Assembly (NCBI GenBank): GCA_023376005.1
Contig: CM042176.1
Coordinates: forward strand, 11,511,694 to 11,575,693
Length of the DNA: 64,000 nucleotides
Direction of reading: 5' to 3'
Origin: Doryteuthis pealeii
Taxonomy: Eukaryota > Mollusca > Cephalopoda > Myopsida > Loliginidae
Shown here piece by piece: positions 19,978-29,379 of the stretch (the stretch's first letter is position 1; each line of letters opens with the position of its first letter). The translations under genes were made by a program, and so were the position numbers. The notes below the pieces were generated by a model, which ran no database searches, was not told the origin of the DNA, and was given only the letters and a program-made list of their open reading frames with translations.

Positions 19978-20440
19978 CTATTGAGATTATGGGAAAGGGA
20001 GTCAGCAAAGCGAATAAAATTTTAAAAATTAATAAATACGGCTGGACGAAACCTTAAAATCATTTCGTTAGCTTTCTAAGAAAGGAAATGTTTGACCTCC
20101 TTTAAGCTACGGGTTGCTGGTTGTGAAATTTCACATTTCAAATTCTCCAGTCTTTCTCTCCTCCCCTCTCTCTCTCTCTCTCTATTCTAGTCTCCAGAGA
20201 TGAGGTAGTCAAGAGATACATAGAGGGGAAGAAAGAGATAGACACAGAGTAAAGTAAGAGATTGGTCGTTTTTTTGACTTCATTGCAATTTACGATTAAT
20301 TAGAACTAATTAAAACATAATTTTTTCCAACATAATTCAATCCTAAAAGTAAGGAATAATTTAGTATAATTTTCGCGTCATTAAACTAAACAGGCTTTTT
20401 TACGCCTTTAGGAAGCAAAAGTTGATTAACTCAGCTTTAG
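19978..20440 (+). repeat. Interspersed repeat R480, copy 1
   Basis: About 460 bp similar to 37390-37860: shared blocks include GTCAGCAAAGCGAATAAAAT / AAATACGGC.GGAC, AAGCTACGGGTTGCTG, TAAAGTAAGAGA, CATTGCAATTTACGA, TTAATTAGAAC and TTCAATCCTAAAA. Each copy follows a (CA)n(TA)n tract and ends near TTTAGTATAAT. No coding capacity was seen. Confidence 0.75.
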
Positions 20441-20441
20441 T

Positions 20442-20478
20442 ATAATGATAATAATAATAATAATAATATAATAATAAT

Positions 20479-20531
<53 letters not shown>
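20442..20531. repeat. (AAT)n(TA)n microsatellite
   Basis: AATAAT repeats followed by about 32 TA dinucleotides. Confidence 0.95.
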
Positions 20532-20532
<1 letters not shown>

Positions 20533-20570
20533 CAATACAAAAATAGAAATTAAAAAACAAACAAAAAACA

Positions 20571-20985
20571 AACAAAAAATAACTAAGAAAACTTGTCAAC
20601 TCGTGGATTTTTCTGTTCCGGCGTACCACGGCGTACCACAGCGTACCACAGAATGAAAATGAAAGAGACCTAAAAGATAGACAGACACTTGGACCTTGAC
20701 AGTCATCTGAAAAGCTGTGGAACATGAAGATGACGGTAATACCAATTGTGGGTAGTGTACTTGGAACAGTCCCGAAAGTCCAGGAAAAAGAGACTGGAAG
20801 AATTGGAAATCAGAGGAAGAATTGAGACCATACAAACAGCATCATTGTCAAGATCGACTAGAATACTTAAAAGAGTCCCGGAAACCCGTGGAGACTTGCT
20901 GTCACTCAGCTTCCAGTGAAAGACCACCAGTTAAAACTGATGTGAAAAACTCGCAAGGACCGAAATAATAATTAGTTGGTTGGCT
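20571..20985 (+). pseudogene. LINE 3'-terminal fragment, copy 1
   Basis: It reads KKTCQLVDFSVP and then breaks. The corresponding part of the better copy at 21641 is KKTCHLVDFAVPADHRMKVK. A local triplication of GCGTACCAC (20619-20649) disrupts the frame. Downstream blocks AGACACTTGGACCTTGACAG, GAACATGAAGATGACGGTAA and ACAGTCCCGAAAGTCCAG match the copy at 21980-22085, as does AGACTTGCTGTCACTCAGCT. Strand and order are the same as in copies 2 and 3. Confidence 0.75.
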
Positions 20986-21118
20986 GGTTGGTTTTTACGG
21001 CATATAAACTCTTTTCGGATTATTTAATACCGAAACAAGTCATTTTCTTAGACAAATGACTCAATTGTTTACAGTGCTTGCTGTTGCTTAAGTGGTCACC
21101 CAATTGAATATTAAACAG
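20986..21118 (-). repeat. Shared SINE/LINE tail plus 5S-like SINE head
   Basis: GGTTGGTTTTTACGGCATAT and GGATTATTTAATACCGA at 20979-21035 are the inverted tail of the 5S-SINE. GTGGTCACCCAATTGAATAT and TAAACAGGCTCGCAAT at 21092-21127 are the reverse complement of the 5S-like box C / intermediate region. Confidence 0.65.
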
Positions 21119-21580
21119 GCTCGCAATACTCCACTTTGGCTCTATCTTGGGCTAGACGGGCGGTCAGAGAGGCCCCCTCCGATCAATCGGCTGGTCACGT
21201 CAAGCCCTAGCACCTATATGATTTTTCCAACCATATTACCCTTATGGCAAGTCCCAACCCCTTTTTATCATATGGGTGCTAGAAGGTGGTGGCTGAGGGT
21301 CTACATGTCCTGGGAATGACGTTAAACTCTATCTGATGGTGAGGTTCCAGTTTTGGAGGTTTGGGGAATGTGGAGCACCCCATTCATCACCATTGCTCCC
21401 TGGTCCACTCTGACCCGGAGTGGTAGTACCTGTTAGGGTCCCATCTATGGGTTAAATAGAAAAATGTATTTATAAAAAAATTGTATTATCCATTAAGAAT
21501 TGATTTATTTCAAAACTTTATCGGCATTAAATGACCCACTGAGGTTGATATGCCGTAAAACAAAACAAACCAAACCTAAA
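21119..21580 (+). repeat. 580-bp interspersed element E580, 5'-truncated copy
   Basis: Landmarks: CAATACTCCACTTTGGC, GGGCTAGACGGGCGGTCAGA, CCGATCAATCGGCTGGTCAC, AAGCCCTAGCACCTATATGA, GGTGAGGTTCCAGTTTTGGA, CGGAGTGGTAGTACCTGTTA and the tail GATATGCCGTAAAACAAAAC. Other copies: 38055-38335 (minus), 44690-45560 (minus, with mirror 47650-48680), 59205-59490 and 60435-61025. The copies share an open stretch reading RPPPINRLV.SSPSTYMIF, but copies are frameshifted and no protein family was recognised. The (AACC)n-like end suggests a non-LTR retroelement 3' end. Confidence 0.8.
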
Positions 21581-21632
21581 CAGGCTCATCGCTGCTTAAC
21601 TTTGATGATCTTGTGGGAACCGGTGTGAAATA
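21575..21632 (-). repeat. 5S-like SINE head
   Basis: CTAAACAGGCTCATCGCTGC, TTAACTTTGATGATCTTGTG and GGAACCGGTGTG are the complement of the head of the copy at 10958. It abuts the E580 tail on one side and the LINE fragment on the other. Confidence 0.65.
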
Positions 21633-21640
21633 ATAATTGA

Positions 21641-22220
21641 GACAGACACGAAACGGTTAATCATATAATAAGAGAATGCAGCAAACTAGCACAAAGAGAG
21701 TACAAGACTAGGCACGACTGGGTGGGAAAGGTGATCCACTGGGAATTGTGCAAGAAATTAAATTTTCACCATACAACTAAATGGTATATGCACAAGCCTG
21801 AATCTGTCCTAGAGAATGAGACGCATAAAATTCTCTGGGACTTTGAGATACAGACGGATCACATAATCCCGTCCAGTAGACCAGACCTAGTATTGATTAA
21901 CAAGAAGAAAACCTGTCATCTTGTGGATTTTGCCGTCCCGGCCGACCACCGAATGAAAGTGAAAGAAAGCAAAAAGATAGACAAATACTTAGACCTTGCC
22001 AGAGAACTGAGAAAACTATGGAACATGAAGGTAAAGGTCGTGCCAATTGTAATTGGGGCCCTTTGAACGGTCCCCAAAGGTCTGGAATAGAATTTGGGTG
22101 AACTGGAAACCAGAGGAAGAATCGAAACCATCCAAATTACAGCATTGTTAAGATCGGCTAGACTACTCAGAAGAGCCATGGAGACCTGAGGAGACTTGGT
22201 GTCACTCAGACTCCAGTGAA
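21641..22220 (+). pseudogene. LINE C-terminal fragment with 3' UTR, copy 2 (best preserved)
   Basis: After a TGA at 21638 the frame is open to 22066 and reads DRHETVNHIIRECSKLAQ, YKTRHDWVGKVIHWELCKKL, TTKWYMHKPESVLENETHKI, TDHIIPSSRPDLVLINKK, TCHLVDFAVPADHRMKVK and ESKKIDKYLDLARELRKLW, ending IVIGAL. This is the conserved C-terminal region found after the RT domain in an abundant invertebrate non-LTR retrotransposon family; C-x(n)-H...D.V residues and the VDFAVPADHR block are typical. The RT domain itself is absent, so the copy is 5'-truncated. The real frame starts at 21641, upstream of the GTG at 21722. 22067-22220 is 3' UTR-like sequence shared with copies 1 and 3. Confidence 0.85.
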
Positions 22221-22235
22221 AGACCATCAGCCTGC

Positions 22236-22375
22236 ACTAAAAATCAGAGGAAGAATCGGACCATCCAAACGACATTGTTAAGATCGGCTAGAATACCCAG
22301 AAGAGTCCTGGAGATATGAGGAGACTTGCTGTCACTCAGGCTTCAGTGAAAAATCACCAGTTAAACCCGGTGTAA
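22236..22375 (+). repeat. LINE 3' UTR fragment, copy 3
   Basis: AAATCAGAGGAAGAATCGGA, TTGTTAAGATCGGCTAGAAT, AGAAGAGTCCTGGAGA and GGAGACTTGCTGTCACTCAG repeat the 3' end of copies 1 and 2. Three 3' ends in the same orientation within 1.8 kb suggest local duplication or repeated insertion. Confidence 0.75.
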
Positions 22376-22380
22376 AGTAA

Positions 22381-22622
22381 AAGTAAAGTCGTCGGGGCGG
22401 CCTAAAGTCGGTATCAGCCAGTCAGCGAGGGAGTCTATCCCCTTTTCAATAGCGCTAGACCAAGGAGATTGTTTTAGCATCTGAGGTGGAACGCCACACC
22501 TACCATCAGCTCCTTACTTTACCGCACAAATTCCTGTGCTACTCATACACTGAGTTGGCGAGGACCGGTATCGAACTAGGAACCTTGTGGTTTCTAGCCG
22601 AACGCTCTACCGACTGAGCTAA
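22381..22622 (-). repeat. tRNA-SINE family A, full copy
   Basis: GTATCAGCCAGTCAGCGAGG, AGTCTATCCCCTTTTCAATA, CTACCATCAGCTCCTTACTT, GCGAGGACCGGTATCGAACT and CGAACGCTCTACCGACTGAG give the family in minus orientation, ending in the head complement. Confidence 0.88.
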
Positions 22623-22707
22623 AAAAAACAAAAACAAATCCGGTGTAAAAAAAAAAATAAATAAAAAAAAAAAACTCACAAGGAGTTAAAATATAAGAAA
22701 AAGAAAA

Positions 22708-22710
<3 letters not shown>

Positions 22711-22758
<48 letters not shown>

Positions 22759-22783
22759 ACAACAACAACAACAACAACAACAA
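22711..22783. repeat. (ATC)n(AAC)n microsatellite
   Basis: About 15 ATC units then about 9 CAA units. 22784-23189 is AT-rich with short repeated TTTGAATTATAT motifs and nothing recognised. Confidence 0.95.
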
Positions 22784-23189
22784 CTTTTACCTGTATTCTC
22801 TTTCATCTTTTAGTTTAAAAAAATCCCAACTGACTATTATCTAGATTCATGTATAATTTAATCATTGTTGTTTTTTTATTATTATAAAATATTATATAAT
22901 TAAAGTTTGAATTATGTTTGAATTATATTATATTATTAGAATTAACATTGAGATATAATAATTATATATTTCAGAACATTTATTATATTAATAATTAATT
23001 ACGTTTGAATTATTGTTTGAATTATTGTTTGAATTATATTAATTAAAATATTATTATAAATATTATTGTTATCATCTTGTTATTTCTAAATTATTTTTTT
23101 TTGAAAAAAAAAATCCCAACTGACTCAGGTCGGGTCGTCTTCTACGATCCATATTTTAAAAATAAAAATCAAATAAGGATATTTATCCC

Positions 23190-23345
23190 CCCTTTCTTCC
23201 ATCTCCCCCTCCGTCTCTTTCCATCTCTTTTTCTCTCTTTCTCCCCATCTTTCTCCCCCTTCTCTTTCTCTCCTCTCTTTTCTCCCCCTCTCTTTCTCCC
23301 CCTCTCTTCTCTCCCCCTCTCTTTCTCCCCCCCTCTCTTTACCCG
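23190..23345. repeat. Polypyrimidine tract (CTCTTTCTCCCC)n
   Basis: Almost uninterrupted C/T on the plus strand built from TCTCTTTCTCCCC-like units. The Ser/Pro/Leu-rich frame over it is a repeat translation. Confidence 0.9.
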
Positions 23346-23499
23346 CCTTTGAGTAGTTTTCCCATTTCTATATTTAACGTCGATACTCTTTGGGGACAGA
23401 AACTTACTCCTTAAATGGAGTTTTTTAAAGAGAGACGCACACTAAATCGCTCCCTATTCTACGTCTGTATTCAACCAGGTTACAACACTAGTAACCAGA

Positions 23500-23775
23500 T
23501 TATATGTCCCCCACCCCCGGGGGCATAGATTGTATAGCCCAGACAAAGTAACCAGATTATATAAAGATCAAAGTGTAGTGTCTACGCTTGGGTTAGAAAA
23601 CCGCTTAATTCCATGGGTCGATTCCCCTTAGACACCTGCCATCTTGCCTAAAAGGGCCAGGGTTAAGTTTATTGCCTAGTGCTTGAGGCACCCCAAAAGG
23701 GGAATGCCGAGGTAATTTTATCACATTTGGCGTGGTGGGGAGCCAATGAATACCACCAGATTATATAGTGTTGGT
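23500..23775. repeat. Possible tRNA-like repeat flanked by ACCAGATTATAT direct repeats
   Basis: ACCAGATTATAT occurs at about 23494, 23551 and 23756. Between them GTGTCTACGCTTGGGTTAG and GGGTCGATTCCCCTTAGACA close a 7-bp GTGTCTA/TAGACAC stem, reminiscent of a shortened tRNA. No full cloverleaf can be drawn; this is only a suggestion of a SINE head. Confidence 0.3.
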
Positions 23776-23944
23776 TAGGATAAGACGAAAGGGAAAATTA
23801 GAGTTCATGACTTTCGGGAAAAAAAACAAAAACAATATTAACGGCCGATCTAGAAACAGAATCTGATTTTTCCCTTTTTAAAGTTCCAGATACCTAAATA
23901 TTATACATCTCTTCATTTTTTATTTTATTTATTCATTTATTTAT

Positions 23945-23947
<3 letters not shown>

Positions 23948-24004
<57 letters not shown>

Positions 24005-24165
24005 GAACAGGTTTTGGTAGATAGATAGTGTGTGGAGAGAAAGAGGGAGAGAGAGAGGGGGGTGATGAGCGAACTGTGATAGATAGAGACAGACTAATAG
24101 AGAGACAGACAGAGATGAACAGGCTGTGATAGATAGATAGATAGATAGATAGATAAGAACAGTCT
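23948..24165. repeat. (GA)n and GATA-rich tract
   Basis: (GA)27 at 23948-24002, then GATAGATAG and GAACAG-containing sequence resembling the larger array at 25090-25880. Confidence 0.95.
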
Positions 24166-24290
24166 GAGATAGATACATTGATATGAACAAATAGTTTTTA
24201 TAACCTAATTTGTTATTGTAATTTTTACTGTTTTTTTGTGACATATGAGACCTGCCTATTTATTGTACTTAGGTTGGACATATAAAACCT

Positions 24291-24795
24291 CATTTATTTG
24301 GTGGGTTATATAAGCCTCTATTTGCCTTATTTAGTGGCATATAAGACCCCCATTGATTTGGTGGGTTATGCAAACCTTTGTTTGCCTTATTTAGTGGCAT
24401 ATTAGACCCCCATTGATTTGGTGGGTTATATAAGCCTCTGTTTGCCTTATTTAGTGGCATATAAGACCCCCATTGATTTGGTGGGTTATATAAGCCTCTA
24501 TTTGCCTTATTTAGTGGCATATAAGACCCCCATTGATTTGGTGGGTTATGCAAACCTTTATTTGCCTTATTTAGTGGCATATTAGACCCCCATTTATTTG
24601 GTGGGTTATACAACCCTCTGTTTGCCTTATTTAATGGCATATAAGACCCCCCCCCCATTTATTTGGTGGGTTATACAAACCCCTGTTTGCCTTATATAGT
24701 AACATATTAGACCCCCGCCCTATTTATTTGGTAGGTTATACCAACCTCTGTTCGTCTTATTTAGTGGCATATTAGACCCCCCATTTATTTATTGA
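24291..24795. repeat. 60-bp minisatellite with a 180-bp higher-order pattern
   Basis: The unit contains ATTTGGTGGGTTATATAAGC, CTCT(A/G)TTTGCCTTATTTAG and TGGCATATAAGACCCC; about 8.4 units. Two unit types alternate: A (TATAAGCCTCT, ..ATAAG) and B (TGCAAACCTTT, ..ATTAG), in the order A-B-A-A-B-A, so three units (180 bp) form a higher-order repeat before decay on the right. Because 60 bp is 20 codons, the minus strand keeps an open frame of 122 codons (PLNKANRGLYNPPNQWGSYM). It is more likely satellite than gene. Confidence 0.9.
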
Positions 24796-25060
24796 ATTAA
24801 GAAACCTACGTTTGCATTATAAGGCCCGGTGGGTTTATGCTAATTAGCATTGAGTCGCATGTCACACCTGGAACTTTTGACAGTTTTGAAAAACTTATCA
24901 ATTTAGTAGCTGCAGTGACCTTTGATTGAACTTGTAGACTCAGTCAGAAGAATTAAACTTTATTCAACATTTTGGTTTCAATGTTGTTATTTTTTTTGTT
25001 TTGTTTTTTGTTTTTTCTCAATTTAACGAAATTTCTAACAAAAATAAGACGAGAGTGAGG
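24796..25060. other. Unassigned
   Basis: Apparently unique sequence with a GTTTTGTTTT run near 25000. Nothing recognised. Confidence 0.4.
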
Positions 25061-25118
25061 GAGGGAGGGAGATATGGTGGGAGAGAGATATGAACAGTTT
25101 GTTTGTATGTGTGTGTGT

Positions 25119-25169
<51 letters not shown>

Positions 25170-25474
25170 GAGAGAGGGGGGAGGAGAACGTGTTGTGATA
25201 GAGAGAAAGAGAGGGGGATAAAGATATGAACAGGTTGTGATAGAGAAAGAGAAATAGATAGAGAAAGAGAAAGAGGAAGATATATATGAAAAGGTTCTGA
25301 TAGAGAGAGGGGAGAGACGAACAGGTTGTGATAGATAGTTTATATATATATAGAGGGGGGATGAGTGATCTGTGATAGAGACAGACGGACGGACATGGGT
25401 GAACAGGTTCTGATAGATAGATAGATAGATATGAACAGGCTGAGATAGATAGATAGATAGATAGGAACAGGCTG

Positions 25475-25508
<34 letters not shown>

Positions 25509-25518
25509 GAACAGGCTG

Positions 25519-25560
<42 letters not shown>

Positions 25561-25674
25561 GAACAGACTGAGATAGATAGATAGATAGATAGATAGATAT
25601 GAACAGGCTGAGATAGATAGATAGATAGATATGAACAGACTGAGATAGATAGATAGATAGATATGAACAGGCTG

Positions 25675-25712
<38 letters not shown>

Positions 25713-25816
25713 CAGGCTGAGATAGATAGATAGATAGATAGATAGAACAGGCTGAGATAGATAGATATGAACAGGCTGATATATAGATAGATAGATAGAT
25801 AGATATGAACAGGCTG

Positions 25817-25849
<33 letters not shown>

Positions 25850-25880
25850 TGAACAGGCTGAGATAGATAGATACGAGCAA
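25061..25880. repeat. Compound (GA)n / (GATA)n array with GAACAGGCTGA spacers
   Basis: 25061-25385 holds GA, GT and AGAGAAAGAG repeats. 25410-25875 consists of (GATA)n runs of variable length separated at irregular spacing by GAACAGGCTGA or GAACAGACTGA, about 14 times. The 295-codon minus-strand frame (IYLSIYLS..) is a repeat translation. Confidence 0.95.
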
Positions 25881-25954
25881 TAGGGTAGGTTGATTTTTCA
25901 TTTTTTTTTTTTTTAATATCAAATTCTCTCAGACAGCGAAATTTGTGTGTTAGT

Positions 25955-26137
25955 AAGTCGGCCCGGAGACTCGCTTCGCACGAACACGCTCCGCGTGTCC
26001 ATGTCTCCGGTTCACCGTCGCGACGGTCAGCTAGCGGTCTGCCGCCCGACTCCGCGCCGCGAACCTGCCGTCGTTGTCGAAGTTAGTCGTTCGATGTGAC
26101 AGTCGGCGACTATCGTCGTCGTACCACCGATGAAGGG
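25955..26137. other. Short GC- and CpG-rich island
   Basis: About 180 bp of strikingly GC-rich sequence (for example CTCGCTTCGCACGAACACGC, GCGACGGTCAGCTAGCGGTC, CCGACTCCGCGCCGCGAACC) in an AT-rich setting, immediately 5' of an intact tRNA-SINE. It might be unmethylated promoter-like DNA or an additional 5' module of the SINE; no ORF or splice structure was convincing. Confidence 0.5.
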
Positions 26138-26372
26138 GCCGGGTTAGCTCAGTCGGTATAGCGTTCGGCTAGAAACCACAAGGTTCCTAGTTCGATACCG
26201 GTCCTCGCCAACTCAGCGTATGAGTAGCACAGGAATCTGTGCGGTAAAGTAAGGAGCTTATGGTAGGTGTGGCGCTCTACCTCAGATACTAAATACAATC
26301 TCCTTGGTCTAGCGCTATTGAAAAGGGGATAGACGCCCTCGCTGACTGGCTGATACCGACATTAGGCCGCCC
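26138..26372 (+). repeat. tRNA-SINE family A, best-preserved copy
   Basis: The head GGGCCGGGTTAGCTCAGTCG (A box TTAGCTCAGTCGGTA, the canonical tRNA D-arm sequence) and TAGTTCGATACCGGTCCTCG (B box) are nearly canonical. The body AGTAGCACAGGAATCTGTGC, AAGGAGCTTATGGTAGG, AGGTGTGGCGCTCTACCTCA and CTCCTTGGTCTAGCGCTATT ends at TACCGACATTAGGCCGCCCC. The tRNA-like part has no proper acceptor stem partner. Confidence 0.9.
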
Positions 26373-27115
26373 CATCGACTTATAATGAATATAGATGCTA
26401 TCTCTTACTTGTATCGTTGTTTGAACAAAAAGCATCAAAGATCGTCTGCTAAAATGCACCAAAAATTCTCATTTTCGCAAAATTTAGCCTAGAAATTAGT
26501 TACAAAATTTAGCAATTTCAATATTTAAAGCAGAAAAAAGAATAAAATATCATAATCAGAATTTAAATTAAAAACTACCAACACCTCCGATCTGCTGCTT
26601 TTTACCTAATAATTAAGCTGTGACGGTGATAACATTTTAAAAGACTGAAATCTATTTCCTCAAATGAAGGCAAAGTTTTAAAAATAAATATTTTGTATGG
26701 TAGTTTTTGCAACTTTCACCACATGGGAGACGTTACAGTTCCAAAACCAACCTACCCTAAGGAGCAAAGTCTCTGTAACAAGGCTTAGTTTAGTCTGGCT
26801 CAAGGTGACGGTTTTGTTTGGTTTAGTTTCTTTGTTTAATGACATATCAACCCACATGGGTTATTTAATTCCAAACTCATACTTGTAGAAGAACAGTAAT
26901 AGTACTATTTAACCCATTGATAGCTTCATAGCTTTCCTAAGAGTATTAGTCCGAAAGTGAACGGAATAGAAAGACTTGGGTTCGAACTCGCTTACTACGA
27001 AGTCACAGTCCAGTACGTTAGCCTCGGGAGCATCAAGTGGGAATTGAATTAACTAATAACTTCAAAAATTATCAATTTCTCTACAATAGGCACCCTCGCT
27101 AAGCTTAGCTTAGTT
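26373..27115. other. Mostly unassigned; one shared-tail fragment
   Basis: 26812-26880 (minus) matches the SINE/LINE tail seen at 45600-45665 (TTTGGTTTAGTTTCTTTG, AATGACATATCAACCCACAT, GGGTTATTTAATTCC). 26930-27035 has weakly tRNA-SINE family C-like phrases. No coding feature was seen. Confidence 0.45.
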
Positions 27116-27116
27116 G

Positions 27117-27860
27117 TGTTGTAACCTAACAAAGGTGACTAAATGAGAAATAACCAATGCATTTTTATAATCAAAAATCCTTTCCAATGCATTTTTATAA
27201 TAAAAATCATTTCAAATGCATTTTCATAGTAAAAAAATCATTGTCCAATGCATTTTCATAGTAAAAATCATATGCATTGAGTTTTTATAGTAAAAATCAT
27301 TTCCAATGTATTTTTATAGTAAAAATCATTTCCAATGCATTTTCATAGTAAAAATCACTTCCAATGCATTTTCATAGTAAAAATCATTTCTAATGCATTT
27401 TCATAGTAAAAATCATTTCCAATGCATTTTCATAGTAAAATCATTTCTAATGCATTTTCATAGTAAAAATCATTTCCAATACATTTTCATAGTAAAAAAT
27501 CATTCCAATGCATTTTTATAGTAAAAATCATTTCCAATGCATTTTCATAGTAAAAATCATTTCCAATGCATTTTCATAGTAAAAATCATTTCTAATGCAT
27601 TTTTATAGTAAAAATCATTTCCAATACATTTTCATAGTAAAAATCATTGTCCAATGCATTTTCATAGTAAAAATCATTGTCCAATGCATTTTCATAGTAA
27701 AAACCATTTCCAATGCATTTTCATAGTAAAAATTATTTCTAATGCATTTTCATAGTAAAGTAAAATCATTTCCAATGCATTTTCATAGTAAAAATTATTT
27801 CTAATGCATTTTCATAGTTGTTGTAACCTAACAAAGGTTATTAAATGAGAAATAACCAAA
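27117..27860. repeat. 29-bp minisatellite bounded by 40-bp direct repeats
   Basis: About 23 units of AATGCATTTTCATAGTAAAA + ATCATTTCC lie between 27156 and 27818. Both edges carry the same sequence, GTTGTAACCTAACAAAGGT then AAATGAGAAATAACCAA (27117-27155 and 27819-27861). Unit variants (TCCAATG, TCTAATG, TGTCCAATG) recur in patches, suggesting local duplication blocks. Confidence 0.92.
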
Positions 27861-28139
27861 ACGGAAGTTGGAAATGAAATGGAATCTTTATAACATTAAC
27901 AAAATACTATTCTCACCAGTGGCGTGAAGAAAGATAAACCACTCTAAGACTATTCCCGTATTCATGAGGATTGGAACATACCCATTAATCTCCATGGGTA
28001 GGGTATATGAGGATTGGGCCATACCCATTAATGTCCATAGGTATATAACAATTTGGCTGTTTGGTTGGTTGATTTTTCAGCATGTCAACATTTATGTTAT
28101 TTCATGCTTAAGTCAATTTACCAATTAATGTCTACGGTT

Positions 28140-28592
28140 ACGATGGCGGACTGAATAGTTCATAATGATGACGTCATACTGCTGTTGAGGACTTTTTTGA
28201 TTACTGAGATTCAAGCACTGCAACACGGAAGAAATTCAACCCTGGATACAGGAGGAGAAATGTTACACTGCAAGTCATAGAGATTAAGAGAGCGCCATAG
28301 AATAGTGGTTAGCAAGACTGTTTCGAACCCCCCCCCCCCAAAAAAAAACACTTAAAAAATTATCTCCCTTTGAGAATGGGATAGTCCGTCGGGTGTCTTG
28401 TTGGGGTGTCACATGACAGATACCTATTCTCTACCTCTTTTGCCTTTGTTCTTTGAACAGTAGAGATGTACCTCGATCCTCACTGGGTGTCTTATACTTC
28501 TGGCGTTGTGCTAAACTCAGTTTAGTAAATGGCTACTATGCAGTAAGAGAGACTAACCGACCATTGTGAGTTTGATTCTCACCGGGTGATCC

Positions 28593-28600
<8 letters not shown>
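28140..28600 (+). repeat. tRNA-SINE family B copies, partly overlapping
   Basis: AGAATAGTGGTTAGCAAGAC (A-box side) at 28308, a C8/A8 run, then ATCCTCACTGGGTGTCTTAT, GTGCTAAACTCAGTTTAGTA, AAATGGCTACTATGCAGTAA and GAGTTTGATTCTCACCGGGT. 28395-28475 also contains a direct copy of the arm of the palindrome at 28826-29191. 27861-28139 is unassigned apart from a short duplicated ATACCCATTAAT.TCCAT. Confidence 0.65.
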
Positions 28601-28627
<27 letters not shown>

Positions 28628-28788
28628 GAGAGAGAGAGAGAGGGGGTAACTGTTCTCGTATGGTGATTGAATTCGTCTTACATAATATATTTTCGTGTAA
28701 TGAATTCAATCCTCACCGGGTGTCTCGATATAGAGGCATCGTACCAGATACAGAGTCATCCTAAACTCAGATATATAATTATCCATTA
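28592..28788 (+). repeat. (GA)n plus SINE-like segment, copy 1 of a pair
   Basis: After (GA)n with GGG interruptions, CTGTTCTCGTATGGTGATTG, AATTCGTCTTACATAATAT and AATTCAATCCTCACCGGGTG match 30087-30215, which also follows a (GA)n tract. Confidence 0.7.
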
Positions 28789-28791
28789 TAT

Positions 28792-28825
<34 letters not shown>

Positions 28826-28826
<1 letters not shown>

Positions 28827-29012
28827 TTGGGTTGGTCGAGCAACCATTTAAGGCAGAGTCCGAGGAACATCTCTACTGTTCAAAGAACAGAGGCAAAAGA
28901 GGTAGAGAATAGGTCAGGTGACACCCCAACAAGACACACACACACACACACACACACTATCTCTCTCTCTCTCTCTCTCTCTCAGTATATATATATATAT
29001 ATATATATATAT

Positions 29013-29062
<50 letters not shown>

Positions 29063-29191
29063 TGTGTGTGTGTGTGTGTGTCTTGTTGGGGTGTCACCTG
29101 GCCAATTTTCTACCCCTTTTGCCTCTGTTCTTTGAACAGTAGAGATGTTCCTCGGACTCTGCCTTAAATGGTTGCTCGACCAACCCAAATG
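28826..29191. mobile_element. Palindrome with mirrored microsatellites at its axis
   Basis: The left arm TTGGGTTGGTCGAGCAACCA, TCCGAGGAACATCTCTACTG and ACACCCCAACAAGACACACA is mirrored by the right arm GTGTCTTGTTGGGGTGTCAC ... TGGTTGCTCGACCAACCCAA. The arms are about 115 bp. Between them is (AC)n(CT)nCAG(TA)nCTG(AG)n(TG)n, so even the microsatellites are mirror-complementary about the (TA)n axis. Short frames here are repeat translations. Confidence 0.92.
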
Positions 29192-29269
29192 ATATTTTCT
29201 TTTTATCATTATTATTTTTTTTCTTTTTACAAACCAGGAAGCAATGACAATGACATAGTACGATGGCCA

Positions 29270-29360
29270 ACAAGCTAGTCTCTACTTGTCACCAGATTTC
29301 GGAAGTTAAGCAGCAGTTAGCCTGTTCTGTACTTAGACGGGTAACCATTTTTTTAGGAAA
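29270..29360 (+). repeat. 5S rRNA-derived SINE head
   Basis: TCACCAGATTTCGGAAGTTA, AGCAGCAGTTAGCCTGTTCT and TACTTAGACGGGTAACC follow the 5S rRNA order closely (CGGAAG(C)TAAGCAG, GCCTG, TACTTGGATGGGTGACC). Confidence 0.7.
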
Positions 29361-29379
29361 ATTGTAAACAACCTGAAAC

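Noticed and set aside
25035..25922. 295-codon open frame on the minus strand.
   Set aside because: It is a translation of (GATA)n and (GA)n repeats (IYLS and SLSL runs), not a gene.
26138..26215. Possible functional tRNA gene.
   Set aside because: The A and B boxes are good, but the acceptor stem does not close and the sequence continues as a repeated SINE body.
24291..27860. Regularly spaced repeats considered as a CRISPR array.
   Set aside because: The units are contiguous without unique spacers, and the context is a eukaryotic genome.
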